Shown: positions 50,282 through 58,585 of the stretch, one piece after another | Numbering within the stretch: position 1 is the stretch's first letter | Layout of the letters: every line of letters starts with the position of its first letter | Virus record (IMG/VR): IMGVR_UViG_3300047095_000752 | Coordinates: 124,001 to 188,000 of that record | Length of the DNA: 64,000 bases | DNA from: a virus | Strand: one strand, 5' to 3' | Position numbers and translations under genes: made by a program | The notes under the pieces: model-generated | Told to the model about the DNA's origin: nothing | The model's database searches: none | The model's input: only the letters and a program-made list of their open reading frames with translations

Positions 50282-51058
50282 ATGCATATTAAAAAGGGAA
50301 TCGAATTATATAATAAAAATAAGAATTACTATTTATCACTTACAGACGTAAATAATAAAGAAGAAATATTAGCCAGCGGACCTTTAGATTTAAAAAAAGG
50401 AATCAAGCTCCATCAAGATATGACAATAGAAGGCGTATTGAGCGTACAATACGAGTTAGAAGTAGGTAACAGAAATAATAGAGTAACTGAAGATGGAAAA
50501 TTATTAACATCTCAGTTGTCAAACAAAAACTTTTCGGATGGTACTTTAGTCGGATTTAACAATTCTCTAAGTCAAGCTATACAGCCCCGTGAACACATGT
50601 ACATACAGTCGTCTGGAAATTCCCGTATAAAACATAATGACATTGTATATCAAGCAGACGAATTCCCACCAGAAGATATGGGTATTAATTATACGTTTAC
50701 CTTACCTTCTTTTTTTATAAATAATATTTTGGACATAACGTTTTATTTTATAAATCCCTCTGAACATAGCTTAGACACTGTGGAATTTACATATAATATA
50801 GTATCACCAGAACACGGGATACAAACAGACTTTAGTAAAATTGTATTTAAGAAAAAAGGTTTTGTGTCTACACCTAGCTTTAGAAATAAAGTTGCAAACA
50901 ATGATTCGGTAGATTTAAGTAATTCACTTTTAAGTCTACAATTAAAACGAAACAAAGGAGTTGGTAGTTCGGACTCTGTTGATCGATCAGTTTATTTCAT
51001 AGGGATGAATATCGAACATCATATCAATTATTATAAAGGAATTAGATATAATGAATAA
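50282..51058 (+). CDS. Probable tail-fibre-associated protein, 258 aa
   Basis: Beta-rich, MHIKKGIELYNKNKNYYL start; residues ~40-60 LKKGIKLHQDMTIEGVLSV suggest fibre-type repeats. C-terminal part beta-sandwich-like (ITFYFINPSEHSLDTVEFTY). Location between fibre pieces and lysis-type membrane proteins. Function otherwise unknown. Confidence 0.65.
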   Translation: MHIKKGIELYNKNKNYYLSLTDVNNKEEILASGPLDLKKGIKLHQDMTIEGVLSVQYELEVGNRNNRVTEDGKLLTSQLSNKNFSDGTLVGFNNSLSQAIQPREHMYIQSSGNSRIKHNDIVYQADEFPPEDMGINYTFTLPSFFINNILDITFYFINPSEHSLDTVEFTYNIVSPEHGIQTDFSKIVFKKKGFVSTPSFRNKVANNDSVDLSNSLLSLQLKRNKGVGSSDSVDRSVYFIGMNIEHHINYYKGIRYNE

Positions 51059-51365
51059 TAATAAGGGTATGCCGAAGGATACAGATTCCGATTGGAATAC
51101 GTATAGATTGTATGTATTAGATTACATAAAGAAATTAGTAACATCAATGGAAGACTGTGAAAAGAAAATTGGGAATATTCAACTAGAAAACGTAACGAAG
51201 ATATACGAGACTAAAGAAGAATTCCAAGCTCAACTTCAAGAATTAGCAACAACCGTTCTAAAGCTACAAATTCGGGTAGGACTAATACTAACCGGATTGA
51301 CCGTAATTATCACCTTACTGTTCAATGTGGTTTCAAAATATTTATTAGCATATATAGAAAAATAA
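51051..51365 (+). CDS. C-terminally anchored membrane protein, 104 aa
   Basis: Coiled-coil-like body (EDCEKKIGNIQLENVTKIYE; FQAQLQELATTVLKLQ) and one hydrophobic segment near the C-terminus (VGLILTGLTVIITLLFNVV). Resembles small phage membrane proteins of lysis cassettes, such as holin partners. Overlaps the preceding gene by 8 bp. Confidence 0.7.
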   Translation: MNNNKGMPKDTDSDWNTYRLYVLDYIKKLVTSMEDCEKKIGNIQLENVTKIYETKEEFQAQLQELATTVLKLQIRVGLILTGLTVIITLLFNVVSKYLLAYIEK

Positions 51366-51376
51366 AGGAGACGGTA

Positions 51377-51940
51377 ATGATGTTGCTCACATTAGAAAGG
51401 ATTGCAACCAATATATTCATAGGGAGTGTAGCGGACCCAATTCTAACAAAACTTGAAAACCCTGTAAATAACTATGAAAAAGAAAAAAGTGAGATTATAG
51501 AAAAAATTCGATCCAGCCAAAGGGTGACCGAGTCTCAGTTTAGTAGAAATCGTAAATTCCTCCAAAAATTGGAGGACATGGCAATGGATTTGAAAAAACG
51601 AATTGGACCGATAGACGACAGTTTAGAAGCATTTAAAGACTCAGATAATATGGTTGTGTTATACGATCATAAATTTAACATTTTGAAATATAATAATTCG
51701 TTTAAAGATGAATTTTGGGTGGATGACATAAAGAATTCGGGGATATTTAAATCATTTATTAGAAAGGGGTCTAAAGAAAACATATTATACGAGACAATAA
51801 CTATTTATAAAAAACAAATTAAATATGAAGCCGAATTTGAAACAACTATAAATAATAATAAATATCACGTCATTACAAAACCTATTTATGATGAATTTCA
51901 CCACTTCGACTTCTTCTTAAGGATATATACAAAACTATAA
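51377..51940 (+). CDS. PAS-like domain protein, 187 aa
   Basis: N-terminal ~75 residues are helical, probably coiled coil (NYEKEKSEIIEKIRSSQ; NRKFLQKLEDMAMDLKKRI). From about residue 85 the sequence DNMVVLYDHKFNILKYNNSF then KDEFW, with GSKENILYETITIYKKQI and EFETTINNNKYHVITKPIYD, follows the strand and helix order of a PAS domain (D-xx-h-x-h-h-x-x-N-x-x-F ... final beta strands). PAS domains sense small ligands or redox state; in a phage structural/lysis region this is unusual. The call rests on pattern only. Confidence 0.55.
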   Translation: MMLLTLERIATNIFIGSVADPILTKLENPVNNYEKEKSEIIEKIRSSQRVTESQFSRNRKFLQKLEDMAMDLKKRIGPIDDSLEAFKDSDNMVVLYDHKFNILKYNNSFKDEFWVDDIKNSGIFKSFIRKGSKENILYETITIYKKQIKYEAEFETTINNNKYHVITKPIYDEFHHFDFFLRIYTKL

Positions 51941-51952
51941 GGAGATGGTATA

Positions 51953-52339
51953 ATGTTAACAGAATCTCAGATTACAATGCTTAAAAAGCAAAAAGAATTT
52001 TCTATATTCAACACTCCAATCCTCAATTCTTTTTTTGGATTTTGGTTATATATTATTAAAAAGATTATATTCGCGTGCACTTCAGTAAAAGTATGGGCAT
52101 TAGTAGGATTCAGTTGGATCAACGCATGGCTCTTGGTACAGGGGTATCTCGAATCATCCGGTTTCGCTGCGATCCAGATCTCCTTAATTACAACCACATT
52201 AGTTGCCCGCGAATTTTCTAAAAGTGCAAATAATTCTATAGTTGAAAAAATTCAAAATATGCCTATTGTAGAAAAGTTGACCGAAGCTGCAGGATTTGGA
52301 ACTCAAGATAAAACTCTAGGGACTGAACTGGAAGATTAA
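51953..52339 (+). CDS. Holin-like membrane protein, 128 aa
   Basis: Two or three hydrophobic segments: FNTPILNSFFGFWLYIIKK, IIFACTSVKVWALVGFSWI, and FAAIQISLITTTLVA, followed by a charged soluble C-terminus ending LGTELED. Size and topology suit a class I/II holin, and it lies in a block with other membrane proteins and a u-spanin-like lipoprotein. No sequence family recognised; a virion inner-membrane protein is the alternative. Confidence 0.6.
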   Translation: MLTESQITMLKKQKEFSIFNTPILNSFFGFWLYIIKKIIFACTSVKVWALVGFSWINAWLLVQGYLESSGFAAIQISLITTTLVAREFSKSANNSIVEKIQNMPIVEKLTEAAGFGTQDKTLGTELED

Positions 52340-52343
52340 GTCT

Positions 52344-53267
52344 ATGCCTAAAATAATAACACATAACGAAGTGTTTGAATATTACAAAAAAGAAGGTTAT
52401 GTTTTAGAATCTATATATAGAGGCTGTAAGTATAAAGACGAACTTATTTGCCCAGAAGGTCATAAGATTGAAATGACTTTTAATAACTTTAAAAGTTATG
52501 GTAAAAAGACGGGTAAAAGATGTGGTGAATGTTTCGGAACTGAAAAATATTCGCAAGAATATGTATTCAATTATTATAAAAAATATGGATATACACTAAG
52601 ATCTATCTATAAAAACAATCACACTAAAGACGAGTTAACATGCCCGGATAATCACAAAGTTGACATGTTATTTGATAATTTCAAAAATAAAGGCAGTCGT
52701 TGTGTAAAATGTTCCGGTGTTGAAAAATTTACTCAAGAATATGTATTTAATTATTATAAGAATGAAGGATATACATTAACAAGCATTTATAATGGGTGCG
52801 AGTCTAAAGATGAATTGATATGCCCCGAAGGTCACAAGATAGATATGCTTTTCAATAACTTCAAAAATAAAGATAGTAGATGTAAAGAATGTTATATAGA
52901 AAATAATAGGGGTGAAAACCATCCAAACTTTAACCCAAATAGAGAAGAACTTTTATTAAATCATAGATTAAGAACAAGTAAAAAGAATCCATGGATTAAA
53001 AAACATATGAAAGATGACCCAAATTATAACAATTGGATATTAGACTCAAAGCAATTTGTAGTAGATCATATAATACCGGTAAAGTTATTTTGTAAATTAT
53101 ATAATGAATATAATTTAGATGAATATAAACTTAGAAAAGCAATTAATAAAATAGACAATCTACAATTATTAACAATAGAACAAAATTCAAATAAACACGC
53201 CAAAGGTTGTATAAATGAAGCCAAGGAATATTTAATTAAAAACAATATACAATTAATCAACACATAA
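52344..53267 (+). CDS. HNH homing endonuclease with three zinc-ribbon repeats
   Basis: 307 aa. Three C-P-E/D-x-H ... C-x-x-C repeats (ELICPEGHKIEMTFNNF, ELTCPDNHKVDMLFDNF, ELICPEGHKIDMLFNNF) joined to a nuclease with FVVDHIIPVKLF and NLQLLTIEQNSNKHAKG, a different HNH subtype from most sisters (no LRENLRI). It interrupts a run of lysis-type genes with only 4 bp on its left. Confidence 0.9.
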   Translation: MPKIITHNEVFEYYKKEGYVLESIYRGCKYKDELICPEGHKIEMTFNNFKSYGKKTGKRCGECFGTEKYSQEYVFNYYKKYGYTLRSIYKNNHTKDELTCPDNHKVDMLFDNFKNKGSRCVKCSGVEKFTQEYVFNYYKNEGYTLTSIYNGCESKDELICPEGHKIDMLFNNFKNKDSRCKECYIENNRGENHPNFNPNREELLLNHRLRTSKKNPWIKKHMKDDPNYNNWILDSKQFVVDHIIPVKLFCKLYNEYNLDEYKLRKAINKIDNLQLLTIEQNSNKHAKGCINEAKEYLIKNNIQLINT

Positions 53268-53278
53268 GGAGAAATACC

Positions 53279-53749
53279 ATGGATGAATTAGAACAAATCC
53301 CCGTAGATGAAGTAGTCCAACAAGGAGTAGATGGTGGTGCAAGCTTTGACGGTATATTTGATGGTATAATGGGATTAGCTGGCAGTAGCGGTATGGTCGG
53401 CGTTGTAATTGTAGCCGTACTCGGACTTATAGCTTTCCTAAAATTTGGTAAAAAGACTAAACAATTAAATAAGATTCAAAAAGAAGATGTTAAAGTATAT
53501 AAAGAAAATAAAAAAGAGTCTTTAAAAGAAATTAAACAAATAGATAAAAAAGCAGAAGATATTATAAACAAAATTGTAAAGAATAGCGAAGAAGAAGATG
53601 ACATTGAAATGGAAATTGCAACGGGTATAATTGACGTTGTAGATGAAATTGAAGAGATAAAGAAAGATCCAACCCGCCGGACCATACCTTCCGCTAATGA
53701 ACGACTGAGAATCGCCCTACAAAAGGCGAAAGAACGTAGAGGACACTAA
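53279..53749 (+). CDS. Single-span membrane protein with coiled coil, 156 aa
   Basis: Gly-rich N-terminal region and one membrane helix (GMVGVVIVAVLGLIAFLKF, residues ~36-54), then a long Lys/Glu coiled-coil region (KTKQLNKIQKEDVKVYKE to KKDPTR). Typical of a holin-like or i-spanin-like inner-membrane protein. Consensus ribosome site AAGGAGA. Confidence 0.65.
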   Translation: MDELEQIPVDEVVQQGVDGGASFDGIFDGIMGLAGSSGMVGVVIVAVLGLIAFLKFGKKTKQLNKIQKEDVKVYKENKKESLKEIKQIDKKAEDIINKIVKNSEEEDDIEMEIATGIIDVVDEIEEIKKDPTRRTIPSANERLRIALQKAKERRGH

Positions 53750-53751
53750 TT

Positions 53752-54306
53752 ATGTACAAGCACACAATACTTTTAATTACAATTATGGTTGCACTTATGG
53801 GTTGTGCTTCCGATGGACAGGATGCTTTAGAAACGTACAAGTCACCTGAGATTACCTTTGAACCCACTTTAGAATATTCTCTAGACACTTCAAAGCTAGA
53901 CGATCTACATGAAGAGACTTTGAGTGGTTTACTCGATGCTCCTATTTATGCGAATATCACCGATGATGGTACTATGAGTTTAACTTTTGATGATACTGAG
54001 GCGAACGCCGTCTTACTTTACAGTGAAGATTATAGTAAGATCGCTGATCTTGCAGAAATCACCGAAGGTTATAGAAATATTGTTATGAGTCAAGTCGAAC
54101 TAATTAAGGTTAAGGATTCTACGATTCAAGCTTTACAACAATTAGTATTACTCCAGCAAAGTTCGAAAGAGATCTACAAGGAAAATTTCGTATTGGCGGA
54201 CAAGCTGTATAGGGCTGAACATAAGCTTAGGATGCGAGAAAAGGTATACGGAGAGATCAGGTTTTTTAGCACAATACTTGGCATTATAGCTGTTGGTGTT
54301 ATTTAA
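53752..54306 (+). CDS. Unimolecular spanin-like lipoprotein, 184 aa
   Basis: N-terminal lipoprotein signal (ITIMVALMGC, lipobox L-M-G-C with Cys18), a periplasmic helical body (residues ~60-165, GLLDAPIYANITDDG; LQQLVLLQQSSKEIYKE coiled coil) and a C-terminal hydrophobic segment (FFSTILGIIAVGVI). An outer-membrane lipid anchor plus inner-membrane C-terminal span is the u-spanin plan (as in T1 gp11), which fuses the two membranes in lysis of Gram-negative hosts. The C-terminal span is short (about 16 residues) and ends at an HNH gene (TAATG), so it may have been clipped by the insertion. Confidence 0.7.
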   Translation: MYKHTILLITIMVALMGCASDGQDALETYKSPEITFEPTLEYSLDTSKLDDLHEETLSGLLDAPIYANITDDGTMSLTFDDTEANAVLLYSEDYSKIADLAEITEGYRNIVMSQVELIKVKDSTIQALQQLVLLQQSSKEIYKENFVLADKLYRAEHKLRMREKVYGEIRFFSTILGIIAVGVI

Positions 54307-55073
54307 TGTCTCATAATAAATTACCATATGAAGAAGTTTATAAGGTCTTTAAAGATCAAGGCTGCGAATTATTAGGAAGAGAATACATTAATAAAAAAAC
54401 TTTAATGAAATATAGATGTAAGTGTGGTATTGAAGGTAAGATACGATTAAATAATTTTAAAGATGGTCAACGATGTCAAACGTGCCGATGTGATAGAAAA
54501 TCTAAATATGAAGACGCCTATAAGTGTTTCAAAGATCAAGGTTGCGAATTATTAGAAAATGAATATACATATATATCATCTAAATCTAAACTTAAATACA
54601 AATGTGAATGTGGTTTTCCCAGTATAATACGATTAGATGCTTTTAAGGGCGGGTCTCGATGTAAAGAATGTCAAAGATCAAATAGGATAGGTGAAAAAAA
54701 TTCAAATTATAAAACAGATAGGACACGAAAGCGGCGCGGAGATTTATTAAAATTTGACTACAAACATGAAATTATATTAAGTGATGATCCAATGTATAAC
54801 TTATATATAGCATCTAAACAAATATTCACACAAACAAAAAAATCTAAATATGGAGCTAAGCCTAAATATTCTATCGATCATATACAACCAAGAATTGCCT
54901 TTATCGATAATGATCTAGATAATATTCATGGTACAAAAATAATTAAGAAGATCTGTAACCTTCGTGAAAATCTTAGAATAATCCCAAAAGAAGAAAATGG
55001 ATCTAAAGGCGGCAAATACATCCAAGAAGAATTCATGGCTTGGTTCAATGATAAAATAAAGGAGTATGAATAA
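54306..55073 (+). CDS. HNH homing endonuclease with two zinc-ribbon repeats
   Basis: 255 aa. Two repeats in which the zinc ligands are C-x-C-G and C-x-x-C (MKYRCKCGIEGKIRLNNF, LKYKCECGFPSIIRLDAF), then HNH core SIDHIQPRIAFIDND and ICNLRENLRIIPKEENG, nearly identical to the genes at 4054 and 5304. Shares TAATG with both neighbours. Confidence 0.9.
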   Translation: MSHNKLPYEEVYKVFKDQGCELLGREYINKKTLMKYRCKCGIEGKIRLNNFKDGQRCQTCRCDRKSKYEDAYKCFKDQGCELLENEYTYISSKSKLKYKCECGFPSIIRLDAFKGGSRCKECQRSNRIGEKNSNYKTDRTRKRRGDLLKFDYKHEIILSDDPMYNLYIASKQIFTQTKKSKYGAKPKYSIDHIQPRIAFIDNDLDNIHGTKIIKKICNLRENLRIIPKEENGSKGGKYIQEEFMAWFNDKIKEYE

Positions 55074-55207
55074 TGGGTAGCATTGAAGTTCTAAAGAATA
55101 TAGTCTCAAAACAAGCAAATATAGATAATGAGGTTGATCCTAAACTTCTACCCAAAGAAAAAGGGTGTGGATGTCAGCATAAGAAGCTTATAATGACAGA
55201 AAAGTAA
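55073..55207 (+). CDS. Small protein with CGC-QH, 44 aa
   Basis: ATG overlaps the HNH stop (TAATG) behind AAGGAG. MGSIEVLKNIVSKQA start, GCGCQHKK near the end gives a possible metal site. Too short to classify; the strong ribosome site suggests it is translated. Confidence 0.5.
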   Translation: MGSIEVLKNIVSKQANIDNEVDPKLLPKEKGCGCQHKKLIMTEK

Positions 55208-55239
55208 GGGACAAATTTAAAATAAATAGGAATTATATT

Positions 55240-55647
55240 ATGAACTCTGTGTGTAAGAAAGTTATATACGAAAAATATATTGTGAATGAATTTAGTCTGA
55301 CCGGTGCTATGCAAGGCGCAGAAAATTTCATTTCGAAGAATAGTAATGTCATCGGTCTTGGAATGCCAGCCGTTGGTGCGGGACTCTCCATGGCAATTTC
55401 GGCAAAAGACGCTATACAGCGTAAGATGATGGAACACAAGTGGAAGCGTAAAGGATGTGACCAAGAGATCAACCCTCAGCTAAAACAGCAATGCGAAGTT
55501 CGCCAAAGAAATATGCTTATAGCATCAATCGGAAAAGAAAAGGGTCGCTGCAGAGGAGCCAAAGATCCACAAGCATGTATGGCTCAAATTGATCAAAGAA
55601 TCAGTACCCTACGTGGACAGAACGCTCAAGAGTACTCAGGAGAATAA
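55240..55647 (+). CDS. Putative prohead-targeted cargo protein, CX11C and CX8C
   Basis: 135 aa. Leader MNSVCKKVIYEKYIVNE then FSL (site IVNE). Small-residue helix VIGLGMPAVGAGLSMAISA, then KWKRKG with CDQEINPQLKQQC and a second pair CRGAKDPQAC. Same design as the cargo genes of the 6-22 kb operon but encoded 40 kb away on the other strand. Ribosome site AGGAATT. Confidence 0.85.
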   Translation: MNSVCKKVIYEKYIVNEFSLTGAMQGAENFISKNSNVIGLGMPAVGAGLSMAISAKDAIQRKMMEHKWKRKGCDQEINPQLKQQCEVRQRNMLIASIGKEKGRCRGAKDPQACMAQIDQRISTLRGQNAQEYSGE

Positions 55648-55648
55648 T

Positions 55649-56008
55649 ATGCTTCATCATCACAAACAACGTATCTCGGAGAGTCTTGCCGTTGTCGGTG
55701 GAATGGCTGCAGCGGCTGCTATGGGTGCTTTAGCCGCTAAGGGTCTCTCGTCCTTCCGTAGCCGTTACATGTCCTGTAAATCGATTGAGGACCCCTACCA
55801 GAGAGATATGTGTACTGTTCGTATCCTTGACTCAATGATTGAGAATATGATGGAACTTCGTGGTAGTTGTGATAATACAGCAGACCCCGCCGCCTGTAAA
55901 TTAGAATTAGCTTATAAGATCGATAAGTTAACCGCGAAGAAAGCCAGACTCCAACAGGGTGTAAACCGTAAGCACCGCGCAAGAATAATTGATAGAGAAA
56001 CGAGTTAA
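55649..56008 (+). CDS. Putative prohead-targeted cargo protein, CX11C and CX8C
   Basis: 119 aa; the ATG of MLHHHKQRISE behind CAGGAGAA, one base after the preceding stop, is preferred to a start inside the previous gene. Possible site RISE then SL. Ala-rich helix AVVGGMAAAAAMGALAA, CKSIEDPYQRDMC, then CDNTADPAAC: the same two Cys pairs in the same order as the preceding gene, so these two are tandem duplicates. Confidence 0.85.
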   Translation: MLHHHKQRISESLAVVGGMAAAAAMGALAAKGLSSFRSRYMSCKSIEDPYQRDMCTVRILDSMIENMMELRGSCDNTADPAACKLELAYKIDKLTAKKARLQQGVNRKHRARIIDRETS

Positions 56009-56033
56009 ATTATAAAATCATTTATAAAAAAAT

Positions 56034-56068
56034 AAATCCCGATCCATTAAGTTGGATCGGGATTTTTT
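56034..56068. terminator. Bidirectional intrinsic terminator
   Basis: 12-bp perfect stem AAATCCCGATCC / GGATCGGGATTT, 8-nt loop, followed by a T-run on the plus strand and an A-run before it (T-run on the minus strand). It lies between convergent operons. Confidence 0.95.
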
Positions 56069-56101
56069 CATGTTATTAATATTTAGTCGCTATAATATAG
56101 G

Positions 56102-56476
56102 CTAACGCATTTCCTTCATGTGTACATGGTCGTCGTTGGGACCAAAGTGCTTAAGGGGGTGATCTCCGCATACGTACTCGGCTAGAGAAATTGCTGCCGC
56201 ATCGACTAAGTGTTCTGTGTTACCATCTTCAAGATACATTTGAAGGCGGTCTATTATACTACTCACACGTTTATATGAAGGTCGATCTGAATCTTTTAGA
56301 AGCCCGTAACGAAAACTACCGACAATAAGCCTGTTACGCATTAGTTGTTCAAATGTATCATCCCATTCAGATTTCTTTAATTCATCTAATGGTGGTAGAG
56401 TTTTAATCTTATTTTCTTTATATTTTTTACCGGCGAGTTCAAACCAAAGCTCTTTCAAAAATGGACAGTTAGACAT
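56102..56476 (-). CDS. Conserved phage protein of unknown function, 124 aa
   Basis: The ATG of MSNCPFLKELW behind GAGAG is preferred to one twelve codons upstream, which lies only a few bases after the predicted transcript start. The pattern NRLIVGSFRYG, RLQMYLEDGNTEHLVDAAA and CGDHPLKHFGPNDD is that of a small soluble helical family common in phages and bacteria; its function is not known. It has its own promoter and is followed by a bidirectional terminator, so it is monocistronic. Confidence 0.8.
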   Translation of the reverse strand: MSNCPFLKELWFELAGKKYKENKIKTLPPLDELKKSEWDDTFEQLMRNRLIVGSFRYGLLKDSDRPSYKRVSSIIDRLQMYLEDGNTEHLVDAAAISLAEYVCGDHPLKHFGPNDDHVHMKEMR

Positions 56477-56516
56477 AAGGTTCTCTCGTAGTTGACTAAT
56501 AGTTGATATCATCCTA

Positions 56517-56545
56517 ATTGTATCATACTTAAGCTATATTGGCAA
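56517..56545 (-). promoter_or_regulatory. Sigma70-type promoter, minus strand
   Basis: TTGCCA (56540-56545), 17-bp spacer, TACAAT (56517-56522), pointing into the 124-aa conserved gene. Confidence 0.7.
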
Positions 56546-56547
56546 AC

Positions 56548-56943
56548 TCATTTAACCTGTTTCATATATTGGTTCAAAGTCCGGATTAACACATCTTCTA
56601 AAATATATGGGTCTAATCCGTTAAAATTATATCCTTCGGACTTACACATACAATCATACTTATCGTTATAATAAGTGAATACAATTGGTTTGTTATATAT
56701 GTTTAATTCTTCTTGTAAAATTTTACCCAAACATTGTTTCAATATTGTTATATCAAGTTCACATCGTCTATTGAATAGGTATTTAAGTTCACCATTCTCA
56801 TACCGTATCATAATCGCATTATTAAATCGTTCTAAAAATTTAGTACACACCCCATCAATATGCTCGACCAGCGTATCAAATCCTCGTTTTTCTATTTCTA
56901 AACGATTGGATTTTTGATATAAACCATCTAGTGGATTATCCAT
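56548..56943 (-). CDS. Hypothetical protein, 131 aa
   Basis: Not recognised. Contains DGVCTKFLERFNNAIMIRYEN and ETIVFTYYND-like strands. Its general form (helix, F-N-N/K, strand) resembles the two genes upstream, suggesting a set of three diverged paralogs. Overlaps the upstream gene by 8 bp. Confidence 0.65.
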   Translation of the reverse strand: MDNPLDGLYQKSNRLEIEKRGFDTLVEHIDGVCTKFLERFNNAIMIRYENGELKYLFNRRCELDITILKQCLGKILQEELNIYNKPIVFTYYNDKYDCMCKSEGYNFNGLDPYILEDVLIRTLNQYMKQVK

Positions 56944-57385
56944 ATTCAGTTTCCTTTTCTAAAAAACTATTTAATATATCTGCTAATTCTAAATAATATC
57001 GGTTTGAAATCTGATATTTATTGTAATTATCATAATAAACAATATTTGGTCCGAGTGGATCTATTCTGAAGTTACTGTTAGACATTAAATACTCACCAAG
57101 TCTTCTACTTGTACCTTCGTATAAAGGGCTTAATGACAACAATACAGAAAAATGATGGGGCATAGTTAAAGCTATATAATGTGTGTATTTTTTATTAAAG
57201 TTATCTACGGCGGATACTAAACATTCAATGGCGTTTAGATCTGCCTTTAAACTCGATATATAAGATTCTACAGTTAAATTAAATGCATATGGAGTTTCAG
57301 TCTTAGATTCAATAAGTCGATCTAGAGTCGAGGGCTGGTTTATTATTGGCTTAGGGTTTTTATTTATTACTATCGTGGTTGACAT
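56936..57385 (-). CDS. Hypothetical protein, 149 aa
   Basis: Not recognised. VDNFNKKYTHYIALTMPHHF aligns with LDKFNKKFPRFILSCRNYD of the upstream neighbour, both followed by a short beta region, so these are diverged tandem paralogs. Overlaps it by 16 bp. Confidence 0.65.
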   Translation of the reverse strand: MSTTIVINKNPKPIINQPSTLDRLIESKTETPYAFNLTVESYISSLKADLNAIECLVSAVDNFNKKYTHYIALTMPHHFSVLLSLSPLYEGTSRRLGEYLMSNSNFRIDPLGPNIVYYDNYNKYQISNRYYLELADILNSFLEKETEYG

Positions 57386-57840
57386 TGTTTAGACTTTTTA
57401 GTTTTCATATCATAAAAAATATTTAAGCACTTTATTAAGTTGTCATACATATCAGTATAAACATGTGGTATCTCATATGCCATCCCGGATGTAATACCCT
57501 TTTCTTTAGTTATGATATGTCCGTATTCACCATATCTTAAATCTATATAATGATATTTATTATTATTTTTATTTTCTCTAAAAATTTTATTTAATAATTT
57601 GATATTTTCATTTTCGGCGGATTTATGTAAATAAAAAACAATTGGACAACAATGAAAATCTTCGGGATCGTTATAGTCATAATTTCGGCAAGATAATATA
57701 AATCTGGGAAATTTTTTATTAAATTTATCTAAATCTTTTATAATATTTTCTAAGATTCTTTTATTTTCAGATAACTCTTTTATTTCATCTTCGAATTCTT
57801 GTATTACATCTATTATTTCTTTAATGGACTTACTTGGCAT
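57370..57840 (-). CDS. Hypothetical protein, 156 aa
   Basis: Not recognised. N-terminal coiled coil (QEFEDEIKELSENKRILEN), the shared DKFNKKFPRFIL segment, then YHYIDLRYGEYGHII. Ends KKSKQCQPR. Confidence 0.65.
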   Translation of the reverse strand: MPSKSIKEIIDVIQEFEDEIKELSENKRILENIIKDLDKFNKKFPRFILSCRNYDYNDPEDFHCCPIVFYLHKSAENENIKLLNKIFRENKNNNKYHYIDLRYGEYGHIITKEKGITSGMAYEIPHVYTDMYDNLIKCLNIFYDMKTKKSKQCQPR

Positions 57841-58081
57841 ATATTAGTTCTTTCGGTTTTCCGTGAATACAACCAAAATCTGGACCTGTCTTAAAATGTG
57901 CGCTATATCCATCCGAATCACAATACATCAACGAATCTGGTTTAGATTCTTCGATGTTTGGATCATATAGGAATTTATCACCATCTAATAAACAATCGTA
58001 ATAATAATCCGATCTATATCCTTCTAGGTGGCTGTTATCATCATCGGAATACCAATATTTACATTCTTTACAAGTTATCAT
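57830..58081 (-). CDS. Small CxxC protein, 83 aa
   Basis: The ATG of MITCKECKYWYSDDDN behind AAGGATG is chosen; an upstream ATG lies in a terminator hairpin. MITCKECKYWY is a common zinc-knuckle-like start of small phage proteins; further cysteines at YYDCLLDG, YCDSD and FGCIHGK. Function unknown. Confidence 0.7.
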   Translation of the reverse strand: MITCKECKYWYSDDDNSHLEGYRSDYYYDCLLDGDKFLYDPNIEESKPDSLMYCDSDGYSAHFKTGPDFGCIHGKPKELIYAK

Positions 58082-58106
58082 TTTAACATCCTTTCTAAGT
58101 AAAAAA

Positions 58107-58133
58107 AGACCCACCATATATTTTGGTGGGTCT
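58107..58133 (-). terminator. Intrinsic terminator, minus strand
   Basis: 9-bp stem AGACCCACC / GGTGGGTCT with a 9-nt loop; T-run follows on the minus strand. Ends the transcript of the 142-aa gene. Confidence 0.9.
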
Positions 58134-58143
58134 ACTAAATATA

Positions 58144-58572
58144 CTACGCACGATAGGTTTTTCTTTTATTAAATGAAAATCTTGGTATGAAATTTTTAAA
58201 AGTAAATTGTCTACCAATCCAGTTTAAATTACATATTGAAAATATCAATGATCCAAGTATAGTAACAAGAGATTGAACAACACGAAGTCGGTATGGGTAT
58301 ACAACCCATTTTAGGGCGGCTAGGTGGGGTAGACCATAAGACATGACCCACCCTCTTCTCCAGTCTTTACAATTGAATTCTCTATTATAATGATTCCAAC
58401 CATTTGCTATTGATATATCGGGAGACTGATAATCCATCCAAACCGCGTCCCTGTGAACTCCACCCTTACGATGAACAGAGTGCAGACCGCGCCGACAATA
58501 TAAATAACCACGAAATGGATAGAATAGCACATGTGTTCTGAGTTTTGTTGTCAATTTTATATTGAACTCCAA
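58144..58572 (-). CDS. Hypothetical protein, 142 aa, one hydrophobic segment
   Basis: Not recognised. Arg/Trp/Tyr-rich (YLYCRRGLHSVHRKGGVHR; NCKDWRRGWVMSYG) with a C-terminal hydrophobic stretch VVQSLVTILGSLIFSICNL. Possibly membrane-associated. Confidence 0.65.
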   Translation of the reverse strand: MEFNIKLTTKLRTHVLFYPFRGYLYCRRGLHSVHRKGGVHRDAVWMDYQSPDISIANGWNHYNREFNCKDWRRGWVMSYGLPHLAALKWVVYPYRLRVVQSLVTILGSLIFSICNLNWIGRQFTFKNFIPRFSFNKRKTYRA

Positions 58573-58585
58573 ATAAGGGTTTGAT

